Source: Apis mellifera
Lineage: Eukaryota; Arthropoda; Insecta; Hymenoptera; Apidae
Direction: 5' to 3'
DNA: 64,000 nucleotides
Assembly (NCBI RefSeq): GCF_003254395.2
Contig: NC_037638.1
Span: 22,521,352-22,585,351, forward strand
A model generated the notes under the pieces. That model was given only the letters and a program-made list of their open reading frames with translations, was not told the origin of the DNA and made no database searches. Each line of letters opens with the position of its first letter. Position 1 is the first letter of the stretch. Below, piece after piece: positions 1 through 14,426 of the stretch. Both the position numbers and the translations under genes were made by a program.

Positions 1-325
1 GCGGAACGTGTACGATCTCTTTGCTCTCTGCAACAAAGATTTTTTGGATAACGATATCTGTTCTGATGGTTCTCAACATAGTCGCAAAATATAATTTGAT
101 CTTTGGATTTTTTTCTCTATCATTATACGTATTTCTATCGTGGATAAATATTGGATAAGGTCGATGCGGGAATTCTTATTTTCCTTGTTTGATTCTTGGG
201 ACGAGTTAAGTTATACCATGGCTTCTGTGTCATCTGTGAAAAGAAATTGAACGGATATTTCGTTAGATTAGATAGTTACCTCGAGAAATGGAATGGAGAA
301 AGAAGGATGAAAAGCAGCTCTCCGA

Positions 326-472
326 ATGCAGCGGCCCTCGTCGTGTGTGACGCCGCAGTTGCCCAAGAACCATTCCACGGACCCTGGAGATGGTGAGGCC
401 CCGAGGTCAGGGCCTTGCCCATGGTGTATCGTGAGGACCCCAGCAGGGTGTCCATGCTTTCCTCTGTATTAA
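326..472 (+). other. GC-rich block with a 48-codon cysteine-rich frame; candidate small exon
   Basis: Positions about 310-480 are richer in G and C, with a codon-like texture, than the surrounding DNA. On the + strand a 48-codon frame starts at ATG 326 and ends at TAA 470-472, with five cysteines, three of them in the C-terminal half as PCPWC and later GCPC. No good polypyrimidine tract precedes it. On the minus strand the same block is open (503-276) and has an AG acceptor near 473, giving a frame with MDTLLGSSRYTMGKALTSG. Strand and coding status are unresolved and no family is recognised. Confidence 0.15.
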
Positions 473-680
473 TAACATGGCCCGGCCACTGCCAGCTATA
501 CATTAAGGAAAATAATCATCATAATCGTGCGTAATACGTCCGGTGAATCGCAATTTTCTCTACCTTCATCCAGCTAGAGACAAATAACATTCCGTATATC
601 GAATTTATTGAAAGGTTCTTTTACCTCTCTCTCTCTCTCTCTTTCTTCACAATATATTCCACGAATCTTTTACTTTAAAA

Positions 681-1003
681 AATCTTCTACATAGTTCGAT
701 TCGTATCTACAGATTGAAAGATCGGCAAAGAAAATTTACATTTTTGTGAAAAGATTCGATCTAACGTAAAGAACGATTTCATCAACCGACCCATCCCCGA
801 CCCAACCCCGATTTAAATCGAAATTATCGTAGTTAGAAAAAATCTTCTAAATATTTTGATTCGTATCTACAGATTGAAAGATACTCGGCAAAGAAAATTT
901 ACGTTTTTGTGAAAAGATTCGATCTAACGTAAAGAACGATTTCATCAACCGACCCATCCCCGACCCAACCCCGATTTAAATCGAAATTATCGTAGTTGGA
1001 AAA
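681..1003. repeat. Direct tandem duplication, two units of about 160 bp
   Basis: Unit 681-840 is repeated at 841-1003. The copies differ by a 3-bp insertion (ATCGGC versus ATACTCGGC) and a few substitutions near their 5' ends; the last 110 bp are nearly identical, including CCGACCCATCCCCGACCC. High identity implies a recent duplication or homogenisation. No open frame spans it, and no function is visible. Confidence 0.93.
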
Positions 1004-3167
1004 AGTGGCGTGGAAGCAGCGCGATCGTAAAAGGAGGTCGATCGCGTTACCGGTAAACTAGCGAATAAAGGGGTGAGCCTTAATAAACAGCGAAAAATTA
1101 TATTTGCTTTTTAATCTAGTCGCGCATCGTAAAGCTCGCGCGCTCACGTAGTTCGTTAAGGGGCACGTATTGCTAACAGGGTGTATATGCAAATCATGTA
1201 TGGAATTAATTTTTCGCATGCTGCGCATACACGGCCCCGCGTACACGCACACGCGCGCGCGCGCGCGCGGGGGGCGCACCGCGAATCCATCGTGGGTGGA
1301 CAGACGCCGCGGATATTGCGAAATGCTAGGGCAAACCGATGGCCGCGACTATGCGTACAATTGATTACAGACGTGATCGTCATACCGCGCTAAATCCGCG
1401 ACATTCTCCTCAATCTTGGCCGCCGGATTCGACCACGTCCCCCGATTCTAACCCGGAACAATCGATGTTAAACCTCCATGATAAAATTTCTCTAACAATC
1501 CCTCGCGATTGACGAGGGATCGTGAACGAAACGCATTACTGTCCCCTCGCATTTGATAGGGATTAAATACGAGCACTGTTGGAGAAAGACTCGATACGTT
1601 CATTTCCTGTATCCAATGTCGTTTTTAACGGTTAAAACGCGAAGTGGGTATTTTAACACAGCGGAATGAAAATTTGACACGTTTCGAAGATTAAAATTAC
1701 TCTTCTTCTAATTGGAAAATGAAATTTATCAAGTTCGATGCTGCGATAGGGCCATATACAATAGCGCGAATTGTTATAAATTATACGCCGTATCCGTGTA
1801 ACGAATTATAGAAAATAAGAATGTAGAATAACGAAATTCTTGTTGAGGAAATAATACAATATTCAAGAGGACGCGTTACAAGATTAATTCTGACGACGAT
1901 TATTCATTTAACTGTCCTTCTATTTTTAAATTATTCCGTATATGAATTACGTATGAAGGAAAGGTCCTATCGTTTGTTGTCGCTCTTAATTGTGAAACGT
2001 TCGAACGATATAAATACTATAAATACTAACGTTAATGTATCGTTAATGACTCACCAAACTGTTTGGACGTAGATACACGCTACGGTGCTCCTTTGCCGGC
2101 GTCTTGCGGGACACGTTTTCAATAATTCATTTTCCGGATAAGGTATATCGGTAATAAAGTGACTTATATCGGTGTAAGGCCACGACAGCACGCGTGACAT
2201 TCGTTCACGTGGAATCACGGCCGGTTCCCGGAGAACTCTCCCTCTCTCTCTCTTCTTTCGTACGCCATTTCTTCCTCTCCTCTTCCTTCCTCTTCGTCGT
2301 CGTTCTAGTTGTCGTCTCCTTTCGGCGGCCATACGCGATTCGAGTTAGCCGTCACGGTGCTTTGTTATGTATTTATGTGCATATTCGCCTATTTGTCGAG
2401 AAATTCCATCGTCGTGTCGGCTCTAGGCTGCTCACGACTCGTTCGTTCCATGCACGATCCGTTGAACGTCGAGCCCGAGGACGATGTGTTTACCCGGCGT
2501 ACACGCGCGTCCTTATACGCTCGTACACGCGAACCTTGTGTTGTGGATTCCCCGCGCTCCCTCGAGGACTTTGTTGTCTTCTCCTCCTTGTGTCTCTTGT
2601 GTCTCTCACGTGACCCCCCAACGTATGGAAAAACCGTCCTCTCCCATAACCGTCACGATTTTTCACACATTTCTCGCCATTTCCTCCCCCGATCGAACGA
2701 ATATTTCTAAATCTATTCGTGCGATCTGTGAAAATATACTACAATGTGCACGGATACGTGTTTGTCTCTTCGAAATCCTTTCTCGAAACCGAAGATTCCA
2801 AATGCTGCTTTCTTGAAACTTCGTCGAACGACCATTGCCGTGAGACGAGACGAGCAACACAGATCACGCGAAATATTTACTAAACAATCGTACCCGCGAA
2901 ACGAATATGCTTCGAACTTGATTCGAGGAAAAATGATACGCGAATACACTCGACACGTTTAATTCGATTTTTCGTTCGTCGATTAACTGCGTTATTTGAT
3001 ATCGAGGGGAATTTATGGCATAAAAGTTTCTGATCTGAAAATCTAGAAATCTTCTTTTCTTTTTCAATCGATATCGAGAGTATATAGATTCGAAAGAAAA
3101 TGTTGAGGAAAGAAATAGGAAAAATAAAATTTTAAGATGTATTATCGACGGATCTTGCGTAAACAGT

Positions 3168-3200
3168 TTCTTTTATTCCACGAAATGTGGAATAAAAGAA
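3168..3200. repeat. Perfect hairpin, 14-bp arms with 5-nt loop
   Basis: TTCTTTTATTCCAC at 3168-3181 is followed by GAAAT and then its exact reverse complement at 3187-3200. Function is unknown. Arms are shorter than a microRNA precursor would need. Confidence 0.85.
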
Positions 3201-6200
3201 CGCGTGGAGGGAATCTTTGAGAGGATGTCGAATCGAGATGAAAAAGATAAATTTCCATAACGTCGGCGGCGAACAATTTTGTTTAAATAAACAAGAAACG
3301 CGGCCGTGTGAACATATTATAAGCACGTCGCACAATGATATAACTCGTTGTTGACTGTTGCGCGAAAAACGTTGTTCTATGTGCTTTTCATCTGCATTCT
3401 TTATTGTCGATAAATTATCCGGTGCAAGTGCTTGTTGCCTCCGCTTGATAAAGTATTCATCGTAAAATCAACTTTGCGGAACTACCGTGAAACACCGTGC
3501 GTACACAAGATCTTGGGAAATTTTTTATCGATGAAAGTCATTCCCTACGCACTTTTGATTACGAGGAAATTTAAAATGATATATCGACGTGGAAAAAGAT
3601 ATAATATACCTTAATAAAAATATATACTTTACTTACTTCGCTTTACCTTACTTTACCTTACTTTACTCACTGCTCACTTTATCAATCGTATCTTCAGAAC
3701 GAGTTAATACGTTTACTGCAACATTTACCCAAAACGAGTTGCTCCTCGTACGCACGCATATAAATAAACGTTCTATTAACTTCAATTGATTTAATATCGA
3801 GGGTAAACAAGAAGCGAAAAAAAAGAATCTGTTCCCAAAAGATGTATAAATCAAATAAATCATCGAGATACGGACCGAACGAGAAGCATATTTCTTCGGA
3901 GGAACAGCGATGTTTTGCTTCGTTAAGGATCGATAAAGGAAAGAGGCGAGGAAGGAAGGTTGGAGGACGGTGGCAAAAATACGCGGAAAATTGATGCTTT
4001 TTCCAACGTGGACTCGCGCGTCATCTTGTAAACACTTCTTTCTTTCCCCCCTCCTCCCTCTCGGCCGTTGTAAATAACGAGCAGGCGGTGCTCCCGGCCC
4101 GGAAAAATCTCTCATTCCGGTTTCCTCGCCGCGCTTAGAGGCGCTACACCGCGGCGAGGTCGTTCTCCAGATTTATTGATTACAAATTGCACGGCGATCA
4201 ATCGCTTAATGGTACCGGCCGCGCTCTCGCTCTCTCGCCAGATGTATTTATGAATCAATACGAAATATAGCCTTATTAAATCACCTATCGCCCCCACCGA
4301 GCCCTTACCCCCGAGAAAGGAAGGGGGAGGAGGGGGAGGAGGGGGCCTCTAACGCAACGAACGCGTCGTGTTTGCACCGCGATTAATGCGCTCTCGAACG
4401 CGATCCTGACGGCTATTATTTTCTTCGTAACGCGATATAATCGAACCGCAACCGAGATCAACATTTCGTGCGGAAGAACGTTCGATCAGGAACGTTCGAG
4501 GAGAGGGGGAGAGATGGGAGGCGAATTTGCATTTAACTTCTCGACACCCGCTGCATAAATTTTTCCTCGTAAATTGAAATTCTTTACGGCTCCTTGATTC
4601 GTTCGACGCGATTTTTTTTTAAACGATCGATCCTTATTTGACCGTTGGATCGACGATCCAAAGATATTTCTCCGATTCCGATTTTTTTTTTTTTTTTAAT
4701 AAACACGTCAAGTACGTGTAGAAAATAAAATATTGGAAAATCGCGTGCTTTTTCTTTGATAAATGGAAAAATATTTGTACGTCAGAAGGAAGAATTTGTT
4801 TTAAAATCTTAATCGGTGTGGAAGCAAAGACGGAATCTATCTCGTTTATATGAATACAAAAAGAAAAAATTGGCAAAAAGTTGACTTCTCCCTTACTTCG
4901 AAACGTCTCAATTGGAAACGAGATCGATGGAGATCATTTTGTTTTGAGAAAGAGAAAAAGTTTGACGTATCCGGTGGTGAGAAGAAAACGAACCGGTTTA
5001 CGTACCTTATTATACAATTTCTGACAGAGTTGGAAGGAACGGAAGGAAGGCGCGGAGGCGAGGGTACAAAAGAGGCCGGGGAATGCGAAGCAATAAGATC
5101 AAAGCTAACGATCGATTCCTCGGAGACTGCAGCTTGGCACGATCCTTTGCCAAGATCGTTTCCGGAAATCGACGACTCTGTCGACGTTAAAATTCAATCC
5201 CAAAAGTAAGAGGGGGTGGAGGGGGGGGGAATAAAAGTAGAAGGAGAATACGCGAGCGTGTACGAGCCGAGAGAGGAATTTCTTTGGCTTCTCTTGCGAG
5301 TCGAATCCCTTTCGCGATCGATACCTCCATTCTTCCGTGACCATTGCCCTCCCCCGCTTAACCACGACAACATTCCGATTAATCCATCCATTCGATTATT
5401 CGCGTGAGAAATAACAGCCGGATAATATTGTATTTACACGTTTCTTAAAATTCTCATGAAAAACTGAATCGCGAATGAAACAGTCGCAAACTCAATTCCT
5501 TCATCTTGCTTTAACGATCTCTTAGCGCAGTGACAACGAGTTGTTTCAAACCGTCGCCTCCTCGGCGAAAAAAAAGGGAAGGGAAAACGCATAAAGAGAA
5601 TAAAAGAGGGAAACAATAGCGAAGACGGGAAAAGAAGAAGTTGTTCCCATGGAAAAGAAAAAAAGTGAAAGCTTTGAATACTGCACTCGTCGAGGCCCCC
5701 GTGCCGGCGGAGCCAATTGCCGGAAATCGGCGGCTCCTGGGCGACGTCAAAGTCGAGACGAAAACGTCGACATCGTCGAGTCAACGGCGAAGACGTCGAG
5801 AACGGAACGAGGAGACGGAAATGGAACGAAACGGGCGAAGAATGGGAACAACTAGACGACGATGAACAGGGAGAAGGAGGAGGGCTGGTCGACGGAGGGC
5901 GAAACACGAGGAAATAAATAAATCAACGAGCGAGGCGGTCTCCTGGGTTGAAAAGTGGAAGAAAACGATCGACGCCGAGGGGTGGAGAATAACAGGGGCG
6001 GGACGAAGGGCTACGGTAGTTCGCGCGAACGAATTCGAAACAGGGTTTTGTGTGTATATATATATATATGCGCGTCTTCGTTCTTATCCCTCTGGCTTCA
6101 TTCAAATGTAAGAACTCGAAAGGAAAACGCATTTTCTCTCTCGCGATCGAGAGGGGAATCGATCTTTTCTCTTGTGCCACGAGCGGAAACGGAAAGGAGG

Positions 6201-7164
6201 CCTTTTCCAGAGGCGGCACAGAGATACAGCCTTCGCTCTGGAAAGCGGAGGATACTCCAGTGCTGATATTCCAGCACGGAATTCTTCTTCTACGTAGCGT
6301 GCACAGAGGGGGTGAATATTTGCCACGATTCTTTCGCTTCGAGTTCATCGCGGATCGATACGGAAATTTAGAATTTGAAATTTGGACGGGAATGAATTTG
6401 GAATCATTCGATGTTAATGCGTTTGCTCGATCGGGGAAAATTTATGATAAAGTTGAAGGAAAATTGAGTTAAGTTTTAAATCGATAACGGTTTAAAATTG
6501 GGATAAAATTGTGGAATTTATCTCGTGTTGATGCGCTTTTTAGGCGAACAGAGAAATTCGCGTTAAGATAATATTTCCGTGAGCGGACGGTGGATGGTTT
6601 ATCGTTAATTATGTATAAAGAGGGGTATTAAGGGGCATAAAAAGGAGGAATCGTTGCATCAGAAATTTTGTATCTACCTACCTACCCTTCAAACTGACAA
6701 AAACTAGGGAAATAAACGACTTATAAATTGATAACATCTAAACAAGGAAAATCAACGAGTCGTGCGCTTTGGTAAATTTCATGAAGTTTGTACCGGCATC
6801 AGAATTAATTACCAGGAATCTAATTTATTCGGGAAGTTGATAAGCGGAGGAAAAGGATAATTGATAGTGATTTTGTGTGAGTGAATAACATGGAAGCGCT
6901 CTCTCGTACGAAATCCAGGAGCTAGAGCCGTAATCGGAGAACACTAAAACGAACTGGTCGTTATGTCAGAGGATTTACATATTAGAACTCAAGCCCCCGA
7001 GATTACACGAAATTTGGGGAGAACTAATTTCCCTTTGCTTGCGGTATTATTCGATTATTGATTTCCACGCGAAAATTTCCTGGTTGAAAATAACTCGTTA
7101 TTTATATAATTGAAATGTTGGCGAAACATTCACTTCTGGACACGTATCCGCGCGTACATGCACG

Positions 7165-7220
7165 CACGTATACGCGCGCGCGCACACACACACACACACG
7201 TATATATATTTTTTTTAACT
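7165..7220. repeat. Alternating purine-pyrimidine tract: (CG)n(CA)n(TA)n then poly-T
   Basis: CG, CA and TA dinucleotide blocks follow one another and end in a T-run. Alternating tracts of this type can adopt left-handed DNA. A similar (CG)n block with a G-run lies at 1252-1274, and a (CA)/(TA) block at 37495-37530. Confidence 0.9.
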
Positions 7221-10200
7221 GGAATCAAATTCGAAGCATTCGTACAAAAGAGGAAATATATGTATAGATCTAGTACGGTTCGGGTAATTGCAAAAAAATA
7301 GACATTCAATTTATAGTGCGCTATTTGCTTTGTAAAAATATTACGAATATCGAATTTTTTTGTCGAAACAAAGGGAAGTGTAACTATGCACAAACGCTAA
7401 ACATAGTTGCATAAAAAAACGAGACAGATATTTTCGTTCGTTTTGCATGTAAAGTAAAATAAACTAATTAAGCGTTTCCCTTTTTTTTTTCCTTTTCTTT
7501 TTTCTTTTTTTTTTTTTTTTATCATTCGTCTCTCCGAATTTTTCACGTAAGAGTGTTCAAGAGTCTAATTTTTGAACGATGATACAAGAGCATCGGGCGA
7601 GCAACCTCCCCTGACAAGGGAACGTATTAGGGAACCCCATGTAAAATTCAGAAGCCATCGTGCACTATGACGTCAATAAACTAGAGCGTAAGCCTCTGGT
7701 GATTTATTCTCTGCAACCATCGCGATGGCAATATATACGCCATATTTAATGAATTATGATCGGCCACTGCGGCCACCGAGATTCTTAATCTCGAGGAGAA
7801 ATAAAATTCTCTCTAACTCTCCCTTGTCAAAACCCTCGAAATATCGTAATTGAACAAAACGCTAATTACAAATTTCGTCGTTTCGATCGTTGCCCGAGAA
7901 TAAAACGGAGAAAAATTCGAACTGGATCGGGATCAAATAGACATTAAATTAAAATTAAAATTAAATCGAACGAAATTAAACGTGGATCGAAATGAAATCA
8001 AGCTCAAATTGGAAACGGTATTAAAGCGAAATTAAAAATCCGGGAGAGGAATCCTCTCTTGTCTCGACTTGCAAAACTTGCAAAACTCGCTTAAACACCC
8101 CGAAAAAAAACGTAAAACGCGATTGGTTACCGTCAGGGCTAAACTGGGTAAACTGGAAGAAGATTTTTCACGGCGAAACGGGTTAACGAGTAGAAACGCG
8201 GGCAAGAAACTCGAGGAGGGAGGGGACGTTCTGGCGACGTCTAGGGCTCGCCTTGTCATTCTGTTTACGGCCTCTACGCACTAACTAGAGCGGAAACCGG
8301 GTGGCCAGCATTGTGTATCCGGGACTGGCTTTAACCCGCGGGCCTCCGGATTAAGTCAGCGTCGCTGCATACTCTCTGTGCGTTCCTCCACGTTTTCCTC
8401 CGGCTTCGTCCTCCCGCTTCTTTGTTCCCCTCGCGGGGTGGCTCGGCCGCGAGTTAAGAAACTTTCCCTCTCCGTCTCTCTTCTTTCCTCTACGCGCGTG
8501 CCTCTAAAAAAGGTAACAGGTGCGGAACGCGCAACACCGACAATCTCCCTCCTTTTTTCCCCTCTTTTTTTCCTCCTCTCCGTTTCTACCGACGACCAGT
8601 TCAACCCCCCACCAGAACAACCAGAACAATGCTAATTTATTGCGCGGCCGATGCGCAGGCGCTTTAAAAGACGCCGCGAACGATCCTAGACGAACCGGCC
8701 ACTTTGATAATGCTGGATCAACTGACTTCGTTCGTTCCATTTTTCAACCAGGAAATAGAAGCTCGAACTTCAATTCTCGAGAATAATCGAATATTTCAAA
8801 TTTAATATTCCAAGTATTTTTTAAACGACAGAATAATCGATTGATTGAAAGATCAAGGAAAATTATTCCTCTTTCCTTTTTTAGATTATGATTTTCAAAA
8901 GGGGTTCGCGCGTAATCCGTGTAATTGATCGCGCGAACGATCGCCCTCTAATCCTCTTCTGAATTCTCCGTGGACAGCTCGGCTTTCACATCGTGGCACG
9001 GTTTTTTGCCCGCGCACAATGAGACGGTGCGTGCACAACGCTACGCCCTCGCGCATTCACTATGCGACTCGTCCCGGCAGATGCGCGAAGCTTGCCCGGA
9101 ATGCGTTCGAGAAAGAGAGCTCTCGCCGAGAAGGAATCGAAGAAAAAGAGAGAGAGAGAGAGAGAGTGGAAGAAACGAAAAGGAAGAAAAAGAGAGATAT
9201 TTGATTGATGAAGTGCGCCGTACGCGGAAGAAAAAAAAAAAAGAAGGAAAGCCTCCGTCCGGCGCAATTACGCATTCGAACTTCGCCATCAATCTTAATT
9301 ACCGGCCACGGACGAAAAGAGTTCGTTAAAATATTAAATGTGCGCGCTTTCTTTCGCGCGGATAATTAAAAACCGAAAGAGAGTAATGATCGTGGCCGGG
9401 GCCGGATTCTCGCGATTACTTACTATTCGAAACACGATCCGATCAAAGGCTATTAACGCTGCACTTTGTACACCGTTTCGCGGCCGTACTTGGCGCGCCG
9501 TCGCACAGATCGTTTCCTGTTTCGCCTCGTCCCCATCATTGTTCCACCGCGTTTATGATATAAAATCCACCGAACTTTGTCGGCCGACTCGGAACAATTT
9601 AGAAAGTAAATGGAAAATTCTCTTCTAAGTTGCAGTTCTCTCGTCTAATGTCGGCACTTCAAACGCGTGTAAACCGCCGAGTAATAAATAAATTTAGCCG
9701 CGCGGAACGGCTATTACGGCTTCTTTGTACGTTCCCCGTGATTGGTATAAATTAACGGAGCAGGATCGCTTTCAGCCCTCGAAACGGCCGTGTCAACGTA
9801 AGATTTATCGGAGTTGCCGTGGAAGAGTTGCATGCTACTCGGAATGGACCGTCGAATTAATTGCCGGTTATCTTTCGCGTAAACGTTCGATCGTCCCGAT
9901 TATATTATTTCAAACTATAGTTTCTCTAGATTCTGAAAGAAAAGCTTCCGTTCAGAAGAAATCGTTATCAACGATTCGATAATAATTCGAATTCACGTGA
10001 ATTCTTGTTTTATCGCGATTTTGTTTCAATTTCAACAAAGCAAAGATTAAATCGTTACGATTATAATTGAATTCGTTGATCACGTGTCTATCTACACGGT
10101 GTGTAATTATTTGCGAAAGGGAAAAGAAAATAAGAGTAATATACATATCTCGGAAATAAAAATCGCATCGAGACGAGATAAAAATCGGGAATGATAAATA

Positions 10201-10991
10201 ATACGAAGGAGGAAGAGTCGGAGCGGACTACTTTGGCGGACTGTACACGGGCAAAAACAGGCGGCCGATATCTATATTTATAAGGCATCGGCGAAACCGA
10301 GCACCCCTCCTCATCTTTTGTAATTAAAATAATAAGATTAATGTTTCGCGCGGTGGCGCGCAAATTGAGCATTTATACATATGTAACTGTCAGCCGGCCG
10401 GACATAATGACTTTGCCTACATAGCGTTATATCCTTAAAAACGCAACTCCTCCTTTTAATCACAACCGCTTTAATCGTACTCATTACGCAGACACGCACG
10501 GGACATGCACGGTCATATCAATTCGTCCGGCCCGCTTAAATCGATCCATTCCAGATAATGAACTCCAGTTAAGCCTAATAAGCATCGAGAGAGAAAGAGA
10601 AAGAAGAAAATGTGATTTAAAAATCGTGGATCCATTTTACCCATTCGAGATAAAAAAACCAGCCAAAAATGCATTAAACAACCGATTCGACTTCCAATAT
10701 CCAATTATTATTACAAGTTGACGAAGGGAAAGAGACGTTCTTCGATATCTCTCTAAAGTAGAGGGAAATGGAATACGAGATTCGTCCTCCCTTTTTTTTA
10801 TTCAGCCGCGAATCGTGCGCGAATTTGCGGGGCGACGTTGGCCGGAAACTTTTACCGCGGACTGTGCCCCGGCCGAAGGCCACAATGCATGCATAAAACC
10901 TCTCGCGAGCCACCTAATCGAAATGCGAGGTTCATTTGACCGCGGGGCTGCGATCGCACGAATCCAATCGGTAATCGAAAAAACTCGGGGG

Positions 10992-11011
10992 TCGGTCGGT
11001 CGGTCGGTCGG
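10992..11011. repeat. (TCGG)n tetranucleotide microsatellite
   Basis: Five perfect TCGG units, an uncommon CpG-containing tetranucleotide repeat, in a GC-rich stretch. Confidence 0.85.
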
Positions 11012-14000
11012 CCCGTTTTTATTTTCGTTTCGCCTCTCGGGCCCCGAACTCGACGCCGAGCCGAGAAGTCGTTCGTTAGGTATCATTTGCATTTCGCTCG
11101 TTTCGTATTAGTTACATCCGACCGGCTGTAATCTAATTAGCCGTCCAACTTGGCGGATCGTTAGCGCGTCCGCTATCGCGCGCATTATGCGGCTCAAGGC
11201 TCGCCGAGGTGAAAGAATTGTCGAAATTATCGGAATCGGAAGGAACGGAACAAGGCCGAGCTACAAGTGTCGTACAAAGTGTTTCCACCGGTTACAACTT
11301 AACTCTGACCTAACCTGACGCTGGAACCTGTTCTCCATCTCATTCTGCAATTTCCAACGACGTATATTATCGATCGTTAGATTTGAATCGATCAATGGGA
11401 AGGAATGTTTCTTATTTCTCATCGAAATATCTTTGTCATCTCGAGTTTGTTTATAGAAATTTCGAGGTTATATCGAATCGAAACGCAATAACTATTCAAT
11501 TTTCGTTGCTTCCTTGAAATCGATCCGCGTGAAAAATGTAATAGGGGCCGGTGAACCGTCAAAATCGGTCAACTTGGGCGTATATCGGGCCGTGCGGTTT
11601 CCGAGACAATCTGCAATCGCGGTTGCGGTTTCAACGTAGGCGGCCAAGATTCAGGAGCGCATTACGGATTGGCCGACCGCAACGAATACGCGCGCGTTAT
11701 ATTCTTCATCTCCGTTCTCCGCGCCACACTCCGCTCGCTTTCTCACGCCGCGCCAATCTTGGATGCCTTCATTCACGAATTAAAACCTGTCCCGTCATTC
11801 ATTTCCCCGCGGACGGTTTGCGTGAAGAACAGGTTCTTCACTACTCCTCTCTCGTGTAAATTGTTTCATTGGCGAGATTTTTCTTTCCGCGCGCAATTAC
11901 GGAACGCGTGTCGGCGGTGCCACTTTATGGCATCCGGCAACTGGGCCCATTCTTCGGCCGCACAATATCCTGCTGGCCAGAAGAATAGGTGACGCACTCG
12001 AGCGCTCCGAGTGCTATTGTTCTAAAAAGCTCTCGCGAGCGATGCGGGCAAGTCCTTGGCCCGCCCCTCTTCAGCGCACCCTTTCCTTCTTCCTATCTCG
12101 CCGCACCGCCTCGAAAGAACAATCGTGAGAATTATGAGAATTACGAATCAACATATATATATATATATTGTGCATACGTATTACAATTTTTGCTTTTCGC
12201 ATTGTTGGCCGAAACAGCAGGCAACGTCGACATTTCATTCCTCGAGACGTGTAGTAAAAGATTTCGAATTGAACGAGTATTCTTATTCTTATTCTTGCGA
12301 TGGATCGTGAAAGGAAACGTAGTAGAGTTTTGATCCGACATTTGTCCATTCCTGTATCATTTCTGCGTGCAATTCGAGCAACGATTGTAAAACTATTTCT
12401 AAGGATCATTCCTCTCACCATAGATTCGACTTTTACAGTCGCTACGCACGTTTTTAACACGCGTGTCCCGAGATTCGAGATTTCGAGCCTAGTCTCGAGC
12501 CACGTTTAATAAATAAACGAGACAGAGAGCAAAGATGGATCATTCTTGAAATATGAATCACGTTTCGTCGAGTTTTTCCATGAAGAGCAAACTTTGATTC
12601 CGTGAACGAGGATAAAGCCGCGATCGAGAGGAGGAGGGAGGCTGTTGGAAGTTTGGAAAATAAAGGAAACGCTTCCGTCGCGCAATCACCGGCGAGATCC
12701 CTAGCAAGAGGCAGACGCGACTGGAACAAAAGTGAAGGGACGGCGACGTTGCTTCGAATACATATCGCGAGGCAACTTCCCGTCTCGAATAACAGCCAAG
12801 CAGATTGCTCGTGCATAATTAAGGGAACGAAGTTGATTTCGTGGAGAATTCATGGGGAGAGAGAGAGAGGAAAAAAATGGCACCGATCCTCATCTCGAGA
12901 GATTGCTTGAATTTTCGTAGAGAAAAGAATCGTGAAACGAACGAGCCTCGATTACGAGATCTACGCGCATAAATATTTGTTCACGAAGGATGCGATATTT
13001 AAGAGGCAACCGCGAAAGAATTTTTCATTAAATCGGAAAGATGTATAAGTGTGAAGGAAAGGGGACGAGTCAATTAGAGGAGCGATGAAGATTTCAAGAA
13101 ACGAATACAAATACGATGGATTAAAAGAGGTTGAAAATAGGTGGTTGGGCCGATGGGGGAAGTATCGCCTTGACGAGAGCGCACAGAGATTAAACCAGTA
13201 AAACGCAAGTGGCCATAAAACCGGTAAACGCCGCGCCCTCATCTCCAGGGCGCCGGGACGTCAGTTTAATGACGGGAATAATTTTACTTGTGACCCGACC
13301 GAGCCGTGGCCAGGGAGAACCGGTTCCGCTACCGCAATACGTCAATAACGCGCCAAGGCAAAAAATATGAGATATTCGTGACAATTTCTCGAAAACAAAC
13401 GATTTCTTCTTCCATATCTATAAAATATACTTTTTCTTTTTTTTTTTTTCCCCCCTCGAGTATCGATGATTATTAGATTTAGAGAAATAATATACGACGA
13501 GACATCGTTTCATCGCGCGTAGTGGATTATTGTTTGCTCGTAATAATAAATTGTAATCTTTTTTATATTATAATTCCGATGAAACGGGAGAGAAGATCGT
13601 AAATCAGAAATATATCACGACGTTTTATTGACACGGAGGATCAGCGGGCAGGGTATCGGACGGGATTGATTAGCTTTCGAATTAAATTTCCTCGAATAAA
13701 AACAACGTCTATCTGTGTGCTTTAACATCTGATTTGCCGTTGTTGATGAATCGAAACATCGGCAAAGCTGAGCGCGCAGAGAGAAACTCGGCAAATCGGG
13801 GATCACTGTGGATTAACCGACATCCCCGTGCGTGTAATTCGACCGAATCAGCCATTAAACTTTCGCGAAAATACCCAAAGATCCGAATCTATCCGAACGC
13901 TTGACTAATCGCTTTTCGCCTATTTTCAAAATTTGATTATTCCAAGAATCGATTTCGATGATGAAAAAGAGAGGAGAGAAAAATCAGAGATATCAAAAAA

Positions 14001-14426
14001 TAAATTCATCAAACATTGGAGGTAATAAAGTATTTCCTCGAACGGTGTTTTGACACGATGATCATTAGCGTAATCGGCCGAGAGGGAGAGAGAGAGAGAG
14101 AGAGAGAAAGCCGATAAATCAGAGATCGGTGGAGATTAGCCGACATTTGGTACGCGCGATTCGGTGTTCGGGCGAAAATCGGGCAACGGACCGAGGCTGC
14201 GTAAATATACATGACTCTGGTAACCGTGTACGCGACAAACATCAATTCCATCCGCTGCTTATGCCGCCGGTGAGAATTCTCCTCGCGTATCGGGCATCAA
14301 TGCCGCGTGTAATACCGGCAGAAATACGTACATTGGGGGCGGCGTAACGTGGATCGAGAGCCGGCATTAATGCCCGAATCGATCATACAAGCTATCGGTA
14401 TTAAGGGGTAAATCATTTGCCTTGGC

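Larger units (their letters stand above)
1004..8000. other. Non-genic DNA, block 1
   Basis: No gene supported. Contains (CG)n at 1252-1270, an imperfect CTTTACCTTA decamer tract at 3628-3670, a GGGGGAGGA purine tract at 4320-4345, a T16 run at 4682-4697, a G-run at 5219-5229 and a long T-rich tract at 7478-7520. Open frames at 2194-2613, 2309-2710, 4115-3663 and 5907-5434 are translations of pyrimidine- or purine-rich DNA. A CRE-like TGACGTCA lies near 7668 in an otherwise repeat-free stretch (7560-7790). Confidence 0.6.

Noticed and set aside
2194..2710. Two overlapping + frames of 133-139 codons
   Set aside because: Arg/Ser/Leu-rich translations of CT-rich DNA with no homology and mutually exclusive frames.
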